From: Brachypodium distachyon | Lineage: Eukaryota; Streptophyta; Magnoliopsida; Poales; Poaceae | Length of the DNA stretch: 64,000 nt | Direction: 5' to 3' | Assembly (NCBI RefSeq): GCF_000005505.3 | Contig: NC_016132.3 | Coordinates: 49,614,914-49,678,913, forward strand | The notes under the pieces: model-generated | Database searches by the model: none | What the model was told of the DNA's origin: nothing | The model's input: the letters and a program-made list of their open reading frames with translations, nothing else | Shown: positions 57,991 to 64,000 of the stretch, one piece after another | Numbering within the stretch: the first letter of the stretch is position 1 | Layout: each line of letters opens with the position of its first letter | Translations under genes and position numbers: made by a program

Positions 57991-58895
57991 TGTTGTTGTT
58001 CTCGGCAACAATTAGAGTAAGGGGTGCCAATGCTCGATGGCACAAGTGCGGGTATAAAAGTAGGGCGTGTACGCCGGTCTTATAGCGAAGGTCGCCGTAC
58101 ACTTGGACAAGTTGACATGTCGATATTTTTTGAATAGGTTCGTTCGACCCTGCGGGTACGACTTAATCCTATGTTAGGAAAGGCTTCGAGGGGGTTGTTA
58201 GTCAAGTGCTTGGGCCGAGCGGATCTTCCCAAGACATCTTTAGCGAGAGATTCGTCGGGCCACCTCGTACTTGGACCGAACGCGTCTTTCCAAGTATCGA
58301 GGTTAGGATACCCTCGGAACTCTAACCCAACCCCTTGTCCTTCGAGCCCGTGCTAACCAAGGTTAGCTCGGAGCCTCGAAACTAGAGTCCCCTAGAATGT
58401 TTCCTCGAGGCCGGTCGACTTTGAGTCGAAAGCGGCGCTCGAGAGCGAACCTTAGAGGGAGCACTCTAGCTCTCTTCCCTTGAGTTTATTCAAATTGAGA
58501 GTGAATGATACATGCCTCCATGGGGGTGTTTATAGCCTAGGGGTCCATGACAAAAGACCATGGCTACCCTTGAGGGAGAGAGAAAAGTGAGAGAAAAGGG
58601 TAAAAGTAGCTCCTGGTCCATATCTTTTGTTTGCACCATGTGGGAGAAAGTGAGGGTTGGTCCATGGTCCACTATGGACTAAAAGCCTCATCTTCACACC
58701 TTTCTTGCCCCCTATTCTAACTCATTTCATCTTTGACCATGGCATGAGAGACTTGACTTGTTGACTTGTCTTTCTTTGCCACGTAGGATTGATTGCATCA
58801 CGTGGGCATCTTGACTCACGTTTGGAAAATGTTGACTTAGTCGTCGCCACGTAAGATTTACGGCCCAGCCCACATAAGGGTTTTATTTTACTACA
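57991..58895 (-). repeat. 5' LTR of the gypsy element (complete)
   Basis: 905 bp. On the plus strand it begins TGTTGTTGTTCTCGG next to the primer-binding site and ends ...TTTTACTACA. On the minus strand it starts TGTAGTAAAATAAAACCCTT, carries a TATA box CTATAAAC (58528-58535) and ends ...CA. Confidence 0.85.
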
Positions 58896-59870
58896 ACAAA
58901 ACCAAATAGGCAGTTGTTCACTCATGGGCCACGACATTCGCTTCCACGTGAATACGAGCACATTTTGTTGTTTCTCTAAGAAGAATACCATTTATTACGG
59001 TCCAAAAAATATCGCCATCTTGTCACGTATCATTCCATTCCTAAATTATAGTGCGTCCACAAATCCGAGCTTCCTTTCACCATCAATCAGACAATTGTAT
59101 ACTTGATATATGACTCATTTATCATAAGAATTATACAATTGGAAAGTTCGTTCAAATGTGAATTTTGATAGTATAATGTTCAATCTATATTTTATTAAAT
59201 TAACTAATTTGATAGTTCAAATTAAATATCGAAGTGCATAAGGGTAAAAAAAAAATCTCATACGGCCCAGCCTACAACGACCAAATCTTGGACCCGTGTG
59301 TTGGTCATCGGATCTGGCCATCAAAGAGGTCGAGTGAAACCTGACGGGATTCGTGGGATTGAGGAGATAGAATGTATTGGAGGTAAGTCCAGCCTGGGCC
59401 AGCAGACGGGTTGAGTGAAATGCGGCGGGATTCGTGCGATTGAGCAGGTCAAATGTACGGAAGTTGCCAGCAGACAAGTCGAGTAAAACGCGGCGGGATT
59501 CGCTAAGGGTGATTCTTGTGTTGGGAAACACTTGTAATTTTAGAAACTAGGCGTTGCACGAGGCCACCAATTTTTTTAGGGTACCAAGCATTTTTATGTG
59601 AAGAGGAAAGGAAAGAAAATAAAAACAGCCGTGGTCTTCTCTGCCGCGAGAAGAACTACCCGGTACCACGTTTTGGTCCACCCGGAGGAAGCTGGAAGCT
59701 AACCGCGCAGGAAGTCATCGTGACGAGGTGCTGGATTTTGACTTGCTACCGAAATCCATCAGGCTAGCTGCAAGCAACCCCCCAGCCTCGCCGCGACTTC
59801 GCCACCGCCGCTGATGAGATCCGCGCTGCCCAGATCCAAGGCCTTCTAGAATCGGCGACCACCAGCGTCC
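58896..59870. other. Right flank of the retrotransposon and upstream region of the translocator gene
   Basis: AT-rich flank followed by the 59329-59510 repeats and a CT/GC-rich leader just before the ATG at 59871. No gene is supported; the 59217-59531 minus-strand frame is repeat-derived. Confidence 0.45.
59329..59510. repeat. Degenerate tandem repeat, about 70-80-bp unit, ~2.4 copies
   Basis: GTCGAGTGAAAC / GTTGAGTGAAAT / GTCGAGTAAAAC followed by GGCGGGATTCG start at 59329, 59410 and 59478; spacer GCCAGCAGAC recurs. Confidence 0.75.
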
Positions 59871-62800
59871 ATGGGGGACTGTGTCGTGGAGAACGGCCAC
59901 GCCCACCCGGAGGAGGAGGAGGAGGAGGAGGAACAGGACGCGCGGGCAGTGGCCGTCGAGCCCGCGGAGCTTGCCCGCGAGCCGCAGGAGGTGGTTGGCG
60001 GGCAGAGGAAGCAGGGAGGGATACGCAGGGAGCCGTCCTTCTCGAGGTGGTGCAAGGACACCTCCAATGCCCCCGCCGACGCCGCTTCGCCCGCCTCTGC
60101 AGCCAGCGACGATGATTCAGAGGAGTTCGACCTGCCGCTTCTGCCATCCGCCGCCGCTGCACGGGGCGGCGGCGGCCACTTGCCGATGGATATCGAAGCA
60201 GGAGCGGCGGCGGGATCTGACACCCTCCCGATCTCTCCGTGGTTGATCGCCAAGATTATCTTTCTGATAACGAGTTGGTACACGCTGAGTACTTGCTTGA
60301 CTCTGTAAGTACCGCGTTTTTCTCGTTATTGGAGCGCGGATGTTTCGGGGAGTTGTTGTTGGGCACACGTTTGATGCTAGTGTTCTCTGCGTGCTCTTCC
60401 GCGTGTGGTCAGGTATAACAAAGAGATGCTTGGGAAGCACATGTGGAAGTTCCCGGCGCCCTTCCTGATGAACACGGTGCATTTCACGATGCAGGCTGTG
60501 GCATCAAGGGTGATCCTGTGGTTCCAGCACCGGGGCCTGGAGGCAGAGACTAATGCAATGTCATGGAAAGATTACTTTCTTCGAGGTTGTTTCAAAGTTA
60601 TTTTGCTTGATTCTTTACATTAGTAGTTAGAAATTGGATAGCTTGGTGCTTCTGATTAGTAAAACCAACGTTCTTATTTATGGTAGTGTAAATAGCTGTT
60701 TTTTGGAAAATTTGGTATGGCTGACATAAAAATGAAGGATATGTTTCAGTTAGCTCGAGATTAGGTTCAAAAGCACAGAACATGGACAGTTATAGACTAT
60801 GTTTTTGTGGTGGGAACAGGGGAGGGGTTGAAATGGTGAACCCCATTGGCCAATTGGTAGAACAAACAACATAAGATATCAACTTAAGGGTAAAGATTGA
60901 AGTGTAATTCAACTGTTGTGTTGCATGTTATTCAAGCTGCTAGAGATCCACGTAGGCTCGAAATCAAGAGTTTATTTCTACACCTCTTGCTGGATGTACA
61001 TACTTTATAAACTTCAATTAAGTTGGACGATAACCTTTAACATTTCTTACTGGTTATCAGTGTTTCATTAGATTATTCTATTTAAGCAAGAAGATTAGGA
61101 TAGACTAGATTTTTACTCTACTTCAATTATGTCAGAATTTTTTCATTCTTATTGTGCTTATCATTTCTAAGACCTAATTGTTTAAGTTATGATATATAAG
61201 AATTTGATTATTTCTTCTGCAGTTGTCCCAACAGCTTTGGCTACTGCTCTTGATATAAATTTGAGCAACATTTCGCTTGTTTTCATTACCGTGACATTTG
61301 CTACAATGGTACATTTTATCCTGTGTGAGTCATTATTTCCTATGCTTCTTACTCAATGGTTGGAATTCTAATTTCTTTCTTTCCATTGTTATGCAGTGTA
61401 AATCTGCAGCCCCAATTTTTATTCTTCTGTTTGCTTTTCTATTCAGGTAAACTCAGTTGCACTTGCCGGTTACTTTACAGTGCATGTCCTTTTGTATACT
61501 AATTTAGTGACAACTTGCTTTCATTGCACCTATTTTCTGTCATTTTGTGATTTCACCTGCTTCTGTTATGCTCCTTAGCATTTTCATGTTATTTATTAAT
61601 AATTTCCATGCTCATTGTGAAGGCTAGAGAAACCCAGCTTTAACATTCTTGGAATTATGCTGATTGTTTCCGTTGGAGTTCTACTAACAGGTAAATGCAT
61701 GCATTAACATTTGTATTAATCCATTTGAAGTTATATGCTTCTGTGCTTTCTGAAGGAAGGCTGAGAAAATGACATTCTGACCATTATTTTACTTAATTAG
61801 AGGTTTCTCACTCTAACCTGTGGGCTTCCTGTTGCATCTTAAGTCCATAGAATTGACACATATTCTGAAATTTGTGTTATGCTTCGTCATCTTAACTGTG
61901 GACTGTGGTAATAATGTTGTTTTTTGCAGTTGCTAAAGAGACAGAATTTAATATTTGGGGATTTATATTTATTATGCTTGCTGCTGTTATGTCTGGTTTC
62001 CGCTGGTGCATGACACAGATTCTCCTCCAGGTTTGTTACTGTATTGTACTGCCATATTTTTCTTATACTAATTTCTATTACTTGACAGTCAACATTTATT
62101 ATTAGATATGGTACTCTGCCGTATTAACGATGTGTTATGTTTGCCTTTCATTCCTGTCATGACTGAACTTTTTTTGACTTCTTTTCTTATGTGTCTGCCA
62201 AATCTGCTGAAGAAAGAAGAATACGGTACGCACTCTATCTTAATATTTTGTCTACAGCTGTAAAAAAATATATTTTTTGTCCACTAGAGGAATATTATTA
62301 ATACTGTTTGCTTGTCTATTGGCATCTCATGCCTGAAAACTGAATAGCAGCGAGATGATCTTTATAAGACACATAGATGTATTTGATTGGCCACTTGGTT
62401 TTTGTTTCAAATCTTAGCACTGTATCAAAATTTGAAACTGTAGTGGTTATGTGAAATTGTTCTTTAAATATCCAAATGGTAATTTATAATTTTATTTCTT
62501 CGATTAACTACCATGTGATGCACCATCATTATATCATCATCTTTGTTGTGCTACACAGGATTAAAGAATCCCTTTACCTTAATGAGTTATGTTACCCCGG
62601 TGATGGCTGTAACAACTGCAATTCTTTCCATTGCCATGGATCCATGGCACGACTTCAGGGCAAGTCACTTTTTTGATAGTTCAGCTCACATATTAAGGAG
62701 CAGCTTATTGATGCTTCTAGGTGGTTCTTTGGCCTTCTTCATGGTATGGACCAGCTCCTTCCTTGCAAGTATAACACTGTTGCATTTTGTCATACTTTCC

Positions 62801-63808
62801 TTTTTATCCGCTAGAATTAGTCCATCCACTGTTTGGCCTTGCCTAGTATTGCATTTTGTCATACACCTAGAATACATGTAGTAATTTCTTTTTCCTCTGG
62901 GTTCAGTCAATCCACTGTTGGTTTATTTTTAAGACATGCTTGTCAACATGATTCTTTGAAGGTTTTGACAGAATATGTTCTGGTTTCTGTAACAAGTGCT
63001 GTGACAGTGACCATAGCTGGGATTGTTAAGGAAGCCGTCACAATTTTGGTATTGATTCCACACTCTATAATTATGTTATATTAATTCAACTTTGTTCACG
63101 CGTATGAGTGTAACTTGTAATGACAAAAAACAGGTCGCCGTGCTTTTCTTCAATGATCCATTTACCTGGTTAAAGGGACTTGGGCTGGCAACAATAATAT
63201 TTGGTGTCAGTCTATTCAATGTGTACAAGTGAGTTTTTTTTTTTTTGCAAGTAATGTGTACAGTGAGTTGAAACTTACTTTTAATAGTTTCAATTTTTAT
63301 CGTTCCAAGTTATGTTACTACCTGTCCATATTTGACGAATCACTAAATCAACTCCAAATTTCTCAGAATGTTGATAACTTAAAGTCAGACTCACATGCTA
63401 ACTTGGAGTAAATTGTATACAAAAGGCACTAAACTTGTTTCATTGAACAAGTCCACCAATCTACATTTTACTAGCAGTTGCAAGTCAACTAACTTGCCAT
63501 GTTCACTTTAGCCCATCATTAATTACAGAGAGAAAGTGAGAAGACTGATCGTAAAGCAGTCATAAGCAAGTGATCATAGTAATTTGACTGTATGGAAGTG
63601 TACAGTGCAAATATAAGTCCAATTTCTAATGTCTGTATGTTGATTGGATGATATATTCTGACTATTGTCTTGTGATATATGAAGGTATCATAAGTTCAAG
63701 AAAGGCCATAACAGTAAGCATGGTGACACAAATCTCCAATCTTCCAATGGTGCCTCAAAATATGTTATCCTTGATGATGATGCTGAAGATCAAGATGATA
63801 GAGGCTGA
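59871..63808 (+). CDS. Sugar-phosphate/phosphate translocator-like protein (TPT family)
   Basis: Eleven exons: 59871-60304, 60413-60585, 61223-61308, 61397-61446, 61623-61690, 61930-62030, 62213-62225, 62559-62743, 62962-63048, 63134-63228, 63685-63808. They total 1416 nt, 471 aa, with all phases consistent. Exon 7 is a 13-nt microexon (KEEY plus one base). The N-terminal ~125 residues are acidic and low complexity (EEEEEEEE run). About ten membrane segments of the drug/metabolite-transporter fold follow, with KFPAPFLMNTVHFTMQ, GFRWCMTQILLQKEEYGLKN (across the microexon), TLMSYVTPVMAV and VAVLFFNDPFTWLKGLGLAT. It resembles the uncharacterised Arabidopsis At1g06470 group. Substrate is unknown; location is probably Golgi/endomembrane. 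A possible 3'-UTR intron follows (63823-63910). Confidence 0.9.
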
Positions 63809-64000
63809 TCTAAATATGAAAGGTAGAGTGTTAAATCAACATCTTTATAGTTAGCTATTGATTTGTCACTCATGCACGCATGTTATGTACTCTGTATTTC
63901 CTTTTTCCAGAGAGCAGGCCATTTGACGGACCGACGTATCTTGCACAGGAGACCGCTGTCACTGCCTTGGTTTCACAGAGACACCATTTCTTACTCGTGT
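63809..64000 (+). other. 3' UTR of the translocator gene, probably spliced
   Basis: AAAG|GTAGAG at 63823 and CTTTTTCCAG at 63910 make a plausible 88-bp intron 14 nt after the stop codon, too close to the stop to trigger decay by the usual exon-junction rule. The window ends inside the UTR. Confidence 0.45.

Larger units (their letters stand above)
45519..58895 (-). mobile_element. Ty3/gypsy LTR retrotransposon, minus orientation, nested and decayed
   Basis: About 13.4 kb between two closely similar LTRs. Reading the minus strand: 5' LTR (58895-57991), primer-binding site TGGCGCCGACCGTGGGGA (57989-57972), gag, protease, reverse transcriptase, RNase H, integrase, a long 3' spacer, a purine-rich tract ending AAGGGGGCTACTCT (46308-46324), then the 3' LTR (46307-45519). 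The domain order PR-RT-RH-IN identifies the gypsy superfamily. The coding region has stops and frameshifts, a solo LTR in gag (56164-57057) and an LTR fragment in integrase (51862-52225), so it cannot be autonomous. The two LTRs remain very similar, suggesting insertion not long ago in evolutionary terms. Confidence 0.9.

Noticed and set aside
59217..59531. 104-codon minus-strand open frame with internal repeats
   Set aside because: Its repeats follow the 70-80-bp DNA tandem repeat; no family similarity.

Overview
This window looks like nuclear DNA from a grass, probably a pooid (Brachypodium / Triticeae type). The reasons are: multi-exon plant genes with GT-AG introns, very GC-rich 5' exons falling to AT-rich introns and intergenic DNA, many short Stowaway-type MITEs with TA / CTCCCTCCGT ends, and a nested Ty3/gypsy LTR retrotransposon. 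Species was not determined. No prokaryotic features (operons, CRISPR, IS elements) were found.

Layout, left to right. (1) 125-1200: last two exons of a MACPF (CAD1/NSL1-like) gene entering from the left. (2) 3470-8129 and 11184-14412: a tandem pair of seven-exon NRT1/PTR (NPF4-like) transporters, duplicated with about 270 bp of promoter. Between them lie a PIF/Harbinger transposase remnant and a Mutator-like MITE with long terminal inverted repeats. (3) 14924-15766: a two-exon oil-body-associated protein with seed/ABA-type promoter words. (4) 15.8-18.3 kb: a TE-rich gap with four separate short tandem duplications, a Stowaway and a hAT MITE with a perfect 8-bp target duplication just upstream of the next gene. 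(5) 18382-20832: a six-exon TOD1/MUCI70-like (DUF616) Golgi-type protein. (6) 21896-24002: plastid ribosomal protein L13. (7) 26628-28548: a class A4 heat-shock factor. (8) 35198-30961 (minus): a class II trehalose-6-phosphate synthase-like gene whose introns carry Stowaway MITEs, one nested in another. (9) 35.8-43.4 kb: a long gene-free stretch. (10) 43416-44369: an intronless OVATE family protein. (11) 45.5-58.9 kb: a minus-strand gypsy retrotransposon, broken by a solo LTR of another family inside gag and an LTR fragment inside integrase, with a rearranged left boundary. (12) 59871-63808: an 11-exon sugar-phosphate/phosphate translocator-like gene with a 13-nt microexon.

The genes form an ordinary eukaryotic neighbourhood: each has its own promoter and there is no evident shared pathway. 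Exon boundaries were chosen by GT/AG signals, reading-frame continuity and protein-family similarity recalled from knowledge. Every complete model closes as a whole number of codons. I see no strong candidate for an undescribed biological system. The most informative signals are TE insertion footprints and how they shaped the duplicated transporter genes and neighbouring promoters and introns.
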